Shown here: piece by piece, positions 21,791-33,324 of the stretch
Layout: the number at the start of each line of letters is the position of its first letter
Numbering within the stretch: the first letter of the stretch is position 1
Source of the DNA: Larix kaempferi
Taxonomy: Eukaryota > Streptophyta > Pinopsida > Pinales > Pinaceae
Direction: 5' to 3'
Length of the DNA stretch: 64,000 nucleotides
Assembly (NCBI GenBank): GCA_027924585.1
Contig: BSBM01000321.1
Span: forward strand, 2,121,001-2,185,000
Notes under the pieces: model-generated
The model's input: only the letters and a program-made list of their open reading frames with translations
The model's database searches: none
What the model was told of the DNA's origin: nothing
Translations under genes and position numbers: made by a program

Positions 21791-24280
21791 TCAGTGCTCA
21801 TCAAAATTGAACAAAAATGGATATGCCACCCTCATGGCATCCTCCAGCTCCCATGTAGCCTCATCGGGACCGTAGTGCTTCCATTGCACCTTTACCTGTC
21901 CGATGGCTCGGTTCCGGAGCAATGTTACTTTCTTGTCTAGGATGCACAATGGATCGGTTTGGAATTCTCCCTCGGGTTCCACCTGGATCACATCCCAATT
22001 AATCACATGGTTAGGATCAAGTACATATTTCTTAAGCAAAGAGACATGAAAAACATTATGAGCTTTAGTGCTGGCAGGCAATGCAAGTCTATATGCAACT
22101 GGTCCTATTCTTTCGAGCACTTCAAATGGCCCACAATATCTAGGTGATAGCTTGGCACAGCTCCCAAGCTTCAAGGAAATCTTCCTTGATCTCACTCTAA
22201 GATATACATGATCACCAACATTGAATTCCCTATGCACTCTATGCTTATCTGCATAGCTTTTCTGTCTATCCTGGGATGCTTTTAAATTTTGCCGGATCTT
22301 TGCAACCTCTTGCTCCATTTCCTTAAGCAATTCTGGCCCAAGTACAATCCTGTTCACTGGATTGTCCCAAGTCACTGGTGTCCTACACCTTCTGCCATAC
22401 AAAGCCTCATAAGGACTCATTCCCAATGATGCTTGTTGCCCATCGTTATATGCAAATTCTACCAAGTGTAGATAATCCTCCCACTTGGATGGTTTGTCCA
22501 TTACATACATGCGGAGCATGTCTTCAAGCACCCGATTTACTCTTTCGGTTTGCCCATCTGTTTGAGGATGGTATGCGGTACTAAAGCTTAGCTGTGTACC
22601 CAAATCTGCAAAGAGACCTTTCCAAAAATTGGAAGTGAACTTGGTATCCCTGTAAGAAATTATTGCCTTAGGCAACCCATGTAATCTGAAAATTTCCTTC
22701 ATGAAAATGTTTGCAATGGCATCGGCTTTATGTGTGGATTTAACCGGTATGAAATGTGCTGCCTTTGTTAACTTGTCCACCACAACCATGATGGAATCAT
22801 GTTGTCTCTTAGTCATTGGCAATCCTGTAATAAAATCCATGGATATTACTTCCCATTTCCATTCTGGAATTGGCACTGGAAGCAATAAACCTGTTGGATG
22901 TTGGTGTTCACTCTTCACCTGCTGACATTCCATGCACTTAGAGATGTATTCAGCGACATCCTTCTTCATGCCCGGCCAGAAATAATATTTCCTTGCGGTA
23001 GCAATTGTTTTCTGATATCCTGGGTGACCAGAGTATGGAGCTTTATGGATTTCATCCATAACAATTCTCCTTAAATCTGCCGCATTTGGAACATAGACTC
23101 TATTCTTGTAAGTAAGAAGTCTGCCTTCTTCCAAATGATAGCCCTCATACTTCTTTTCAAGGTTTTGTTGCTGCAATTTGCCCTTTATCTGCTCATACAC
23201 TTCATCCTCAACCATATGGTTAACAATCTGCTGCCTCAAATCTGGTTGGCAAGTACTAAGCGCTGCCACATGCATTTCACGTACCTTCCTGCTGAGTGCA
23301 TCAGCCACCTTGTTTTCTTTCCCTTTTATGTGTTTGATTTCGAAATCAAATTCACACAAAAATTCCAACCATCTAGCTTGCCTAGCATTTAAAGTTGGCT
23401 GATCAAACAAGTATTTCAGACCACAATGGTCTGTCCTTAACTCAAATTTTCTTCCCATTAAGTAATGCCTCCACATCTTTAAAGCATGTACTATGGCTGC
23501 AAGTTCTATATCATGAGTAGCATAGTTCTTCTCATGCTCCTTCAACTTTCTTGACTCATAGCATATCACGTGGTTGTCTTGCATAAGAACTCCTCCAAGT
23601 CCCTGATTGCATGCATCGGTACACACCACAAAGTCTTTTTCTGGGTCTGCAATTTTCAAAATTGGTGCACTTGTAAGAAGATTCTTCAACCGTTGAAAAC
23701 TTTCCTCACATCTTGGTGACCATTCAAACTTTACCCCCTTCTTTTGCAAAGAAGTGATCGGGTTTGCAACCTTGGAGAATCCTTCGATAAACCTCCTGTA
23801 GTAACTAGCAAGGCCCATAAAAGATCTCACATCAGTCACATTCCTTGGAGTTGGCCAATTCATAATGGCTTCAATCTTCTCAGGGTCTACAGATATTCCT
23901 TCGTCGGAGATGATGTGACCCAAATAATGAATTCTATCTTTATAAAAGTCACATTTGCTCAACTTTGCATACAGCTTATGCTCCCTTAATAATTGCATTG
24001 TCATTCTCAAATGTTCTTCGTGCTCTTCTTCATTCTTAGAATATATGAGAATGTCGTCTAGGAACACAAGAACAAACTTGTCCAAATACTTGCTAAAAAC
24101 ATTATTCATGAGACACATGAATGTAGCTGGTTCATTTGTGAGACCAAATGGTACCACTACAAACTCATAGTGTCCATATCTTGTTCTAAAGGCTGTCTTA
24201 TGAATATCTTCTTCTTTGATTCTTACTTGATGATAACCAGACCTCAAGTCAATCTTTGAAAATACCTTTGCTCCTCTCAT
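21791..24280 (-). pseudogene. pol: Ty3-1 pol: reverse transcriptase, RNase H, integrase, chromodomain-like C-terminus
   Basis: This frame is open for 829 codons. In order: reverse transcriptase ([41 protein letters not shown] with the Asp pair intact), RNase H ([29 protein letters not shown]), integrase His-Cys finger ([14 protein letters not shown]... CMECQQ) and integrase core (SMDFITGLP, ... [10 protein letters not shown]), and a chromodomain-like end ([18 protein letters not shown]). The second integrase catalytic Asp is Tyr: the block reads IISYRDTKF, with codon TAC at 22652-22654. The frame is offset from the upstream part by a one-base shift near 24290, so a full Pol cannot be made. 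Only the lesions mark it as dead. Confidence 0.92.
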
Positions 24281-25287
24281 TTGGTCAAAAAGTCATCAAT
24301 TCGGGGCAATGGGTATTTGTTCTTCACAGTGACTTTGTTCAACTGCTTGTAGTCAATACATAACCTGAGTGTTCCATCTTTCTTCTTCACAAATAGAACA
24401 GCTGCTCCCCACGGGGACACACTTGGCCTAATATATTTCTTTTCCAGCAACTCTTGCAATTGCATCTTCAATTCTAGCAATTCCGGTGTACTCATCCTAT
24501 AGGGTGTCTTAGACACTGGTGCTGCTCCTGGCACAAGTTCAATTGTAAAGTCAATGTCTCTCTTTGGAGGAAGTCCTGGAATCTCATCAGGAAAAACATC
24601 CTTGAATTCTTGCAATACTTGATAGTCCTCCAATTTAAGAGTTTCACTCTCTGCTGCCTCCAAAATGTGGGCTGCATACAGTTGACATCCCTTCCTATAG
24701 AACTTCTTTAGTTGCATGGCTGAAACCTGTCTAACAGAAGTCACCTTTGGAATGCCTTTTACAACCCTCAGGTTTCCTTCTTCGTCCATACATTCAAATG
24801 TCTTATTGTAGCAGTCAAGTTTAACCCTGTGTGCTTCTAACCAATCCATTCCAATGAGAATATCGTAGGAACCTAGTGGCAAAATATTCAGATCTGCATA
24901 GGTGAATAGCCCATCCATCTCTAATGGACATTTCTCTACTATTTCACTAACTTTTCTCTTGGTTCCAGTGGCTAGTTGAACTAACCATGATTTACTATGT
25001 TTTAATTTCTTGAAAGCACAAACCTCAACAATTCTAGGAGTGACATAACTGTGAGTAGATCTAGGATCAATCAAAATAGAAATAGATTGCTTAGCAATCT
25101 TACCTTCAACTTCAACCACAGTTGACTGATGATTTGCTTGGCGGTCTTCTACTGCTGCATAGATTCTAGGGATTGTCCTCGCCACTTGACCCACAGTTCC
25201 AGCTCCTTGGATGTTGTGAACTTGATTTGTGTTCCCATTCCTATGTGGACAGTTCCTAAGCATGTGGTATCCTCCACAACCCCAACA
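24277..25287 (-). pseudogene. Ty3-1 zinc knuckle, protease and start of reverse transcriptase
   Basis: The frame starts right after the gag stop with a zinc knuckle, [13 protein letters not shown] (CX2CX3HX4C, 25287-25249), then the aspartic protease and the first part of the reverse transcriptase ([23 protein letters not shown]). The protease active site, normally Asp-Ser/Thr-Gly, reads [10 protein letters not shown] (codons at 25060-25068). A frameshift within a T run near 24290 ends the frame at 24277, overlapping the next frame by 4 bases. The product would be inactive. Confidence 0.9.
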
Positions 25288-26493
25288 TTAAAGTGGTTCT
25301 CTTGGCTCCTTTATATCTCTTGGCTTGTCTCCCATCATCCTAGTTGGCTTAGTCACAACCTGTGATGGTTGCCTTTGTTGATTCCGGAATTGAGGAGGCT
25401 TGAACCCCTTCTTCCTTTGATCAAACTTCTCATTTTTCTTGTCCTTCCATGCCTTATGGAATTCTGGTTTGCTTCTGTTTTGATCAAAGCAATACTTGGC
25501 CTTTCTTATGGCCTCCTCTAGAGTTCGAGGTTCATCGAACTCAATTCTGTCTTTATATGACTGGGGCAGTCCACTTAGGAAATGTTGAATTTTGACCTTA
25601 TCATCTCGAATATACTTAACATACCTCAGCAGCTCCAAGAACTTGTTTGCATATTCTTCCATGGTCGATTGTCCCAATATCAGCTCATGGAACTCTTTGA
25701 TCTTATCATCATAGTACCTATCAGAGAGGTACTTCTGCTTGAAGTATTTCTTGAACTGCTTCCACACGATCTTCCTTTCGTTGATCTTCTTCACTTTCCT
25801 GGTGTGTTCCCACCATATAGATGCTCTTCCATTCAAGTTGAAGATGGCTACCCTTGCCTTCATATTTCCCGAGTAGTCTTGGACTTGGAAATACTTTCTC
25901 ATCCCAAGAAGCCAAGCCTCAGCTTCTTGACCGGACTTTATCTCTCCATCAAATGTAGGAGGTTTTGCCTTCTTAAATTCCCCATGTGAATTGTTCTTGT
26001 AGTGCTTCTTCCTCTTACTCATGTGAGATGAAGAGCTTGAACCCTCAATGGATTCTTCAGAGTCAGATGATTCATTAGAAGATATTTCTGGAGTATATGT
26101 CCTGTCTGTAGAAACTCTTCTTGGACTACTGGCCCTCTTACGGGAATTCCTTCTAGAGCTACTCCCACCCCTTTCTGGATTTGATATCTGATGCCCAGAG
26201 TTTATTTGCCTTTGGATGTCTGTTAAACTCTGCAGCATGGATGCATTCAGCTGATTTTGTTCTTCCTGAGCTTTAATCATCCTTTCATTATCTTCCCTAC
26301 AGCTTTGCAACTCCACCCTTAGGCTTCTCATGGTGGCTGCAACATCTGGAGGGGTCTCTTGATTTCTTCTCCCATTAGATTCTGTTTCAACATTCTCAAC
26401 CTGTATGTTCTCCCCCATGGCATCTGTCTCAGGCTCGTAGGGATCCTGTGCATCATCCATAATGTTGATTTTCTTGGCCCAACCAAGATCCAA
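25288..26493 (-). pseudogene. gag: Ty3-1 gag (capsid region)
   Basis: 401 codons from ATG 26493. A Ser/Arg-rich, acidic first part (about residues 1-180) precedes the retrotransposon gag domain: AEAWLLGMRKYFQVQDYS, ARVAIFNLNGRASIWWEH, WKQFKKYFKQKYLSDRYYDD and HFLSGLPQSYKDRIEF. Gag packages element RNA in particles. The frame ends at a TAA (25288-25290) directly before the first Cys of the zinc knuckle, and the same frame continues downstream. This may be a nonsense mutation or, less likely, a readthrough stop. Confidence 0.9.
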
Positions 26494-26819
26494 AACTCTC
26501 TGATTGTATTATCTAGAGTGCTACCCTGCTGTAACTGTGACTCTCTGAAACGTGTTCATCAACACAATTGTTAGCTGCATTACATTCTCAGAATTCACAA
26601 ATTACATCATGCATGTGGGAAAACATGATGTTGACAATCATAGAATTCTCTTACAACCAACAACATACGAGGAGAAGAGAAAAACAAAAAAGGGGGTCAA
26701 GGGGGCTTGCCCCCTTGTGGCTTCCGCCACTGCAGGGCGGGTCGAGGGCAGCGCCCTCGTTTTTTTTTTTTTTTTTTTTAAGGAATCACACCACAACGGG
26801 CGGTTCATTGAATCCTGCC
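26494..26819 (-). other. Ty3-1 leader, part between gag and the minisatellite
   Basis: Untranslated leader sequence. It contains a T run at about 26760-26779 (A run on the element's strand) and a G+C-rich stretch at 26697-26760. No gene. Confidence 0.6.
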
Positions 26820-27580
26820 ACATCGGCGGTTCGCTGAACACTCCCGAAATTGCGGGGCGGTTGGCTGTGGCCTTCCGCAATTGCGGGGTGCTTGGATGAA
26901 GCCTTCCGCAATTGCGGGGCGCTTGGCTGAAGCCTTCCGCAATTGCGGGGCGCTTGGCCGAAGCCTTCCGCAATTGCGGGGCACTTGGCGGAATGCTTCC
27001 ACAATTGTGGGGCCATTCGGCGAAGGCTCCCGTAGTTTCGGGGTGATTCTCGGCTCGCCTCCGTTGCGGGGCGGTTCGCCGGACGCTTCCGAAATTTCGG
27101 AGAGGTTCGTGGAAGCCTTCCGCAATTGCAGAATGATTCGCCGAAGTCTTCCGCAGTTGCAGAACGATTCGGCGAAGTCTTCCGCAGTTGCGGAACGATT
27201 CGGCGAAGTCTTCCATAGTTGCGGAACGATTCGGTGAAGTCTTCCGCAGTTGCGGAACGATTCGGTGAAGTCTTCCGCAGTTGCGGAACGATTCGCCGAA
27301 GTCTTCCGCAACTTCAGAACGACTCGCCGAACTCTTCCGCGTTTCGGAACGATTCGCGGAATCCTTCCGAAATTTCGGAAGAGAATTCCTTCCGAAAAAT
27401 TTCCTTTCGACGCCGACACTTAGAAAAATTTTTCACTTAAAATTTTTTTTCCTCCGCTGTTTCGGAGCGGTTCGCTGAATTCTTCCGCAATTGCGGGAAG
27501 GTTCGCCGAACCCTTCCGCAATTGCGGGAAGGTTCGCGGAACTCTTACGCAACGGGAAGGTTCGCGGAACCTTTCTGCAG
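26820..27580 (-). repeat. 31-bp minisatellite in the Ty3-1 leader
   Basis: The unit contains the palindrome-like CCGCAATTGCGG/CCGCAGTTGCGGAACG. Starts such as 26875, 26906, 26937, 26968 and 26999 give an exact 31-bp period that continues, more diverged, to about 27350, with further units at 27470-27580. Because 31 is not a multiple of 3 and the unit lacks stops, all three frames stay open and encode a 31-residue repeat (for example EGFGQAPRNCGRLQPSAPQL). Confidence 0.93.
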
Positions 27581-27763
27581 TTTCGGGACGACTTCCCGAA
27601 ACAGACTTAAAACCAAAGATTTCCAGAAACAGACTTAAAAACCAAAATTTCCAGAAACAGACTTAAAACCAAAATTTTCCAAAAACTCTTAAGAAAATTT
27701 TGAAATCTTCCCTTGTAATTGCTATCAGATATGGCCCATAGAGGTCCAATGCTGCAACCAGCA

Positions 27764-27775
27764 GCTCTGATACCA
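27764..27775 (-). other. Ty3-1 primer-binding site (initiator tRNA-Met)
   Basis: On the minus strand it reads TGGTATCAGAGC, three bases inside the 5' LTR. This is the standard plant complement of the tRNA-iMet 3' end. Confidence 0.95.
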
Positions 27776-27778
27776 AAA

Positions 27779-29501
27779 TGTAACGTCCCCTACTACCCTA
27801 CCAATAGGATAGAGAGGACGTTGTGCTCAATCCGGGCAATTAGCCCCATATCCATTAATTAAACTTATTGATACAAAGACATGTATATGTGCATGCTGTA
27901 GAAACACAACGGAAATTAAATAAATCCTGTTGATATCTAACATACATTCAGAAATTATGTGACAGCCATTAAATAGAGACCTTTGCAGAATTATAAAAGA
28001 TCATATGGAAATGCATAACCATTTGAATACACAACGGAAGTAAATTCATTAGCACATCCATGATACATTCATAATATTCATCAAATGATAATTGCAGATT
28101 TAACACAAGAGAATACTTATCTCAATAAGGCAGTCCCAAGCAACTGGCTATGCAACTGCAACGTTCCACCCAACCATAGGCCAGTTGTGCTCCTCAATCT
28201 CTCAGCACCACTGCCACCCCCGAGCTGGGCATGATCTCTACAAGGAACCAGGGAACAGCAGACTCACACATAGCCAAGCATACACCAAGATGAGCCAAGC
28301 CAATTCTACAATTGGGTTTATCAGGCTGCTAGGAGATGGAAAGGAAGAATTGCTAAGCTAGTGAGCTCAACCACAGAGCTATGGGTACCCCTCCCAGATC
28401 TATTCAGCTTGGCACTCACAATGCCTACACACCCAACACCAGGAAGTATTCTCTTCATTGCCACATAGTCCCTCAAGCCATACCTTCCTTTCTAGTGCTC
28501 TCAGGGTGTGCATAGAAAAGTAGCCAGCCCTCTTGATCTTCTTGAGAGGTTACTCCCTACACTAGGTTTATCAAGCCCATTCTGTCCACTACCATTCCAG
28601 TTTCTTGCTTACAGGTTCAAATCAAACAAGGAGGCTCATAACAACAAAACTACACTTGCTGAGCATGAGAAAAACATTTCCAACAGTGGGATGCATGAGA
28701 TGGGGTTTCCTGAGCTTCAGAAAAACGTGGGTAGACTCAAAACGTATGGCAACTGGAAAACTCGACTGGGAGAGCAAAATCCATTCCATAAAAACGCCCT
28801 AGGGGCAAAAACGACCTCTCCCTCAGTCCCAATTCGCATCCCTCCTTCCCCAGCTGTTGCACAATCCAAAAACGAGTTCCTGGGCATGGAAAAACGCAGG
28901 GTTATGGTGAAAAACGTGAGGATAACTTCCAGTGGGCTCAGACTGCGTGAGAGGAAGGACGTAATGCATGAGGAATTGCCTTAGGCAGCATTTCATGGGG
29001 GTTTTCTTGCCTAGCAAGCCAAAAATACGATTTCTAGGTTGATGGCTTGCCCATGCACGAAAATCTGACTGCCATACTTCTCCAATCCCAAGACATTAAC
29101 TGCCCCAACCAATCTTTGGAAGAATTAAATGATTGGGTGCATGAGACAAAAATGGATAGTTAAGAGTTTCATGGGTTTTCTTATTGACACATGGATTAAC
29201 ACCATTGGCTCAAGGGTTTGAATAATTTCCCTCCCTATTCCTTGTAGAATCATGCCCCATCTCTTTGTTGCATTGCATAGCTAGTTGTGGGTATTTTTCA
29301 TTAAAATTCGTATTTACATGATGTCTTACTTACATTGTGCCCATCTCGCACAAGAACCATAGGCATCTATTTTTAATTGTCAATACATAAAATGCTAAAT
29401 CAATGGTGGGGCCTTGGCCTTGAGCTCCTCACCATGATTAAATTACAATATTTACATCATTTACGATTTAATACAAAGGGGGTCAAAATGGGGACATTAC
29501 A
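27779..29501 (-). repeat. Ty3-1 5' LTR
   Basis: Partner of 20040-21762 with the same length of 1,723 bp. Most differences between the two are transitions. It would hold the element's promoter; I see no certain TATA box. Confidence 0.95.
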
Positions 29502-29506
29502 TGTTA
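29502..29506. repeat. Ty3-1 target-site duplication, right (TGTTA)
   Basis: Pairs with 20035-20039. Confidence 0.95.
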
Positions 29507-29584
29507 GAAGTGGCCATGTGTATGTGAAAGGAAACCACCAAGGATCCCATTAATAGAGTTTGTGCCTTAGTTGATCTCTCAGAC

Positions 29585-30223
29585 TTGAAACCTCCGCCAT
29601 CTATCAAAGCCTTCAAACTGGTAATTATGAGACATGATAGTGTAGGTGGGATAATCCCTTTGCAAGACACAAGGTTATATTTGTATATAGGATTCAAACT
29701 AGGGCTCATTGTGCCTAAAGGATATTTGGTAACCTGCCTAGAGAATGTAGTGAAGACAACGTTGGGCATTTCAATTAGTTGTAGAGTCTCTTGGTTAGCA
29801 CCACAGCATAGTGTTTCTCTTAGAAGGCCCAGTGATGATTTTTTTAGGGTGTTTGATCCTGTCTCAATTGGATTCCCATGTCCTTATCAGTTACCTCTAC
29901 CTACAACTATGATTTTGTTATGGTTTTTTATCCCAACTGCGATGGAGTTTCATTCTCATGTCTTTATTAAACCATCCATATTCGTGGTGACATTACTTCA
30001 ATGGTTTGAAACAATTGGTTATTGTGGTATGTGTCTTTCAGGCATGACATGGAAAACCCCTCCCCATTTGGAAGCAATTATAGGGATGGCATTTTTAGAG
30101 GTAAAGAGTGTGATGAGACATTTGGTTGGGCAGCTAGAGGGTCTACATAAATCGATGACTCAAATTAACAATGATATAGGAACAAATGAAAAGGAATCAA
30201 GAACTGGAAGCATAGCTAGGTGA
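29585..30223 (+). CDS. Unrecognised 212-codon open frame
   Basis: I do not recognise this frame. It is open from 29585 to 30223, which is long for this A+T-rich context. It has hydrophobic stretches (PTTMILLWFFIPTAME, HVFIKPSIFVVTLLQWFE) and a polar C-terminus (HKSMTQINNDIGTNEKESR). No splice, promoter or family signal supports it. It lies between Ty3-1 and LINE-C, where a degraded element is most likely. Confidence 0.2.
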   Translation: MKPPPSIKAFKLVIMRHDSVGGIIPLQDTRLYLYIGFKLGLIVPKGYLVTCLENVVKTTLGISISCRVSWLAPQHSVSLRRPSDDFFRVFDPVSIGFPCPYQLPLPTTMILLWFFIPTAMEFHSHVFIKPSIFVVTLLQWFETIGYCGMCLSGMTWKTPPHLEAIIGMAFLEVKSVMRHLVGQLEGLHKSMTQINNDIGTNEKESRTGSIAR

Positions 30224-31000
30224 AAAGAGGTAGAGGATAGAAAAGTTAGCAAATTATATGGAAATGCATAACAACATTATAGGTGGGCTTTGCAATAAGT
30301 TCTCGATCTCTTGTGGGCCAACCCCCAATATCAGTGGGTTATATTAGGGAGCTCTTTGAGGAGGAGAACAATGTCCAGAAGTTTGGAGGGGATCTTGAGC
30401 AATGACCGACAAAACTTGAAGCCATAAGAAATGAAAATGAAGATTTCTCAAAGAAGGAAACCTACAATGGGCACATTTTCACCCAAGGATAACAAGTCTT
30501 ATACAGTATAATTGTATCTTGCTTGCTGGTCAATTTGTTAGGAAGTATAGTTATAGGTTCCTTTTGCAAAAGTCGATAAAAATTACAGCCATAATCATCT
30601 AAAAGCTAATAGTATTTTGCTATTATTTGGCTATAAAAAAAATTGAGAATATTTTGAAACATATGTATTGCAAGTTGGTTTGCATAGCCACAACATTTTT
30701 ATATAATATAAAAATCTAATCATTCTTGTAAAAAAACACATTTACAATGTTTAGTTTTCACTAAATTTTCAACCTAAAATTGTTATTGACTTTTTCAACC
30801 TATATCTTGATGCTTTTTTCGACCTACATCACATTTATTTATCAACCTAAACACAGTTTAATAAATTTTGAACAATTCAATGTCCATAAAATCAACTATA
30901 ATTAAAGTTATGGGTTAAGAACCAAGTCACACATAAGGTTGTGTTGCGCAACGCAATACTTGCCGGAAAAAACAACTTGTCAATAAGCAAGTGTTAATAA
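30224..31000. other. Spacer before LINE-C
   Basis: Stops in all frames; A+T-rich from 30480. It may contain the 5' region of LINE-C, but no first-frame (gag-like) protein is recognisable. Confidence 0.4.
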
Positions 31001-31865
31001 ATGGAGGTTGTAGTTCTTAGTGTTTATGAATTGAGGGACCTGGGAAGGTTAGGGATCTTTCGAGGCTCTTAAAACTTACTAGCCTTGATGTACTAATACA
31101 ATAATCTATGTGTTCGGTTGATGCTGCTATAGAACTCTTTCAAAAATTATGCTCGGGTGGGAGGTTTGTGCCATCGACTCAAATGGACTCTCGGGAGGTT
31201 TAGTTTCTTGTTGGAACCCTAGAGTTTTTGATTTCAGACCTTACAGAACTGTTGGTGGGATTTTGTTGCAGGGTCATTTTTTAAATGGGAATGTAAACCT
31301 CTCTATTTTGAACTGCTATGGTCCCTATAAAAATAGGGAAGACTATTGGACTTCCTTGGAGGAATGTGGTATTCTTGCTATTCCAAACTTAATCCTGGAA
31401 GGGGACCTAAATTTTACACTTTTGGCCTCGGAGATTTGGGTCAGTAAGGCAAGGTTGGATCCTCTGTTGAGTTTCTTTAACGATCTTCTCCGTCGCACCA
31501 ATCTTATTGACATCTTGCCTATTAATCTGGAGCCAACATGGTATAATGGTAGATGTGGGGAGGATGAAATTAGTAAAAGATTAGACAAATTTCTCATGAA
31601 GGAAAATTTGGTAGACTCCTTTAATAAATTTAGAACTTGGGAGATTAAATCTACCATTTCTAATCACTTTCCCATCATTTTACAAGTTGATGGGACTAGA
31701 TCTCTGAGATATTATCCTTTCAAATTCAACATGTGGATAAAATATTTTGAGTTATGCTCGATGGTTAAGGAATGCTGGTCTGCGATTGATATTCATGAAT
31801 GCACATGTCCTATGGAAAGAATTGGAAAAAATTTAAGGTGTCTTAAGAAGGCTATGGTTAACTGA
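31001..31865 (+). pseudogene. LINE-C apurinic-type endonuclease domain
   Basis: ATGGAGGTTGTAGTTC at 31001 matches the usual LINE endonuclease opening (M-x-V-x-x-W-N..), here MEVVVLSVYELRDLGRLGIF with the usual Trp-Asn lost. After a frame change the frame from 31149 gives GLSGGLVSCWNP, LNCYGPYKNREDYW, LILEGDLNFTL (catalytic GD-N), EPTWYNGRCGEDEISKRLDK and SNHFPIILQV (the usual S-D-H is now S-N-H). This domain nicks target DNA to prime reverse transcription. The altered residues and frameshift indicate inactivity. Confidence 0.85.
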
Positions 31866-31877
31866 GAAAATGAAAAA

Positions 31878-33324
31878 TTGAGGGAACAAGATAAGGAGCT
31901 TGGGTTTATAGAGGGGTCAATGGAAAAAATATATGCAAACAATCCTTCCTACATTTTCCTGGATGAGGAAAAATTGGAATTAATGGAATTGGATAAGAAG
32001 AAAATCTTTATGCTAAAGCAAAAGGAGATGGTTTGGTGCCAAAAGAGTAGGGCAGTTTGGTTGGCTTTGGGTGATAACAATACACGTTTCTTCCATAGTT
32101 ATGAAACTTATAGAAGAATTGTGAATACCATTTGGGATTTGGAATCTAAGGAGGGAAATATTTTATATTCTGAAAGTGACCTTAAAAAAGCTTTTAAGGA
32201 ACATTTTTACAAGCAGTTTAAGGATCTAGGGTTTAATAATATCCAGTCTCAATTAAATGTCATTAAATACTTTCCATATTTTTTCAATAAAAAAGAAGGG
32301 GAAAATATTTGGGCTCATGTTAATCTATATGAGTTTGAGGGGGTCGTGAAACTTTTTGCAAAGGATAAAAGTCCAGGTCCGGACGGATGGACTATGGAAC
32401 TGTTTTTTGCTTTTTTTTTATATTATGGGGAATGAGCTATTGTAGATGGTTGAATAGTCAAGGGTCGAAGGATATGTTTCTAGATCTCTAAACCATACCT
32501 ACATTTCTCTCATACCAAATATTACTAAACCATCCAGCTTCAATGATTATAGACCTATTGCCCTTTGCAATCTTGCCTATAAAATTATGACAAAAATCAT
32601 TGCCAATAGATTAAGGCCAAAGTTGGCGGATATGATGACAAAGGAGCAATTCGGTTTCCTGGCTAACAAACAGGTTTTGGATGCAGTTGGGGTTACGTGG
32701 GAAGTCTTGCATTCCATCAAATCAAAAGACCTTGATGCTTTAATTATGAAGATGGATTTAGTAAAAGCTTATGATAGGGTGAATTGGGTGTATCTGAGGT
32801 TATTACTATTACAAATTGGTTTTCCTTTGTCGGTGACTAATTGGATTATGACTTGCGTAACTACAACAAATTTTGATGTGCTTGTTAATGGCTCTCCTAC
32901 TTCTACTTTTAACAGTTCTAGAGGCCTTAGACAAGACTGCCCCATGTCACCCTTACTATTTCTTTTGGTTATTGAGGGTTTGAGTAACATGATCCTTAAT
33001 GCTAGAAATTATGGGAAGTCAAAAGGAGTTAAGATATCAAATTCTATTATTGTTTCTCACATACTTTTTGTTGATGATGTAGTATTATTTGGGCATGGTA
33101 CTGTTGAAGAGTGGCATCAATTTGCGGAAATAATCAAAACCTTTTTTGATTCTTCAGGAATGAATATCAACATTAAAAAAAATTATTTTTTATGTCATAA
33201 GGTGGATAGTCAGGTTTTGGGTTCGATTATTGCTTTTTTTCCATATCAGTCTTCACCTATGGAAGAAGGATTTAAATACTTAGGTTATTTATTGAAAAAA
33301 AATTGCTACAGAATCAGGGACTAG
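31878..33324 (+). pseudogene. LINE-C reverse transcriptase core
   Basis: 31878-32435 covers the region before the fingers (WLALGDNNTRFFHSYETYRR, DKSPGPDGWTMELF) and ends in a stop. From about 32489 the frame gives SLIPNITKPSSFNDYRPIAL, KEQFGFLANKQVLDAV, MKMDLVKAYDRVNW (first Asp), SRGLRQDCPMSPLLFLL and SHILFVDDVVLFG, with the catalytic Asp pair intact. Only isolated stops and frame changes interrupt it, so it is better preserved than LINE-A. Confidence 0.88.

Larger units (their letters stand above)
20040..29501 (-). mobile_element. Ty3-1: complete Ty3/gypsy LTR retrotransposon
   Basis: Two 1,723-bp LTRs flank a minus-strand interior. Direction on the minus strand: 5' LTR 29501-27779, primer-binding site, leader with minisatellite, gag, protease, reverse transcriptase, RNase H, integrase with chromodomain-like end, polypurine tract, 3' LTR 21762-20040. 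Site duplication TGTTA lies on both sides (20035-20039 and 29502-29506). LTRs differ at about 24 positions by eye (about 1.4%). The Tekay/Del-like chromovirus assignment rests on the C-terminal chromodomain-like block and is tentative. It inserted at the 3' side of LINE-B. Confidence 0.95.

Noticed and set aside
26638-27478. Several overlapping open frames on both strands (up to 204 codons)
   Set aside because: Created by a stop-free 31-bp tandem repeat read in several frames; non-coding leader of Ty3-1.
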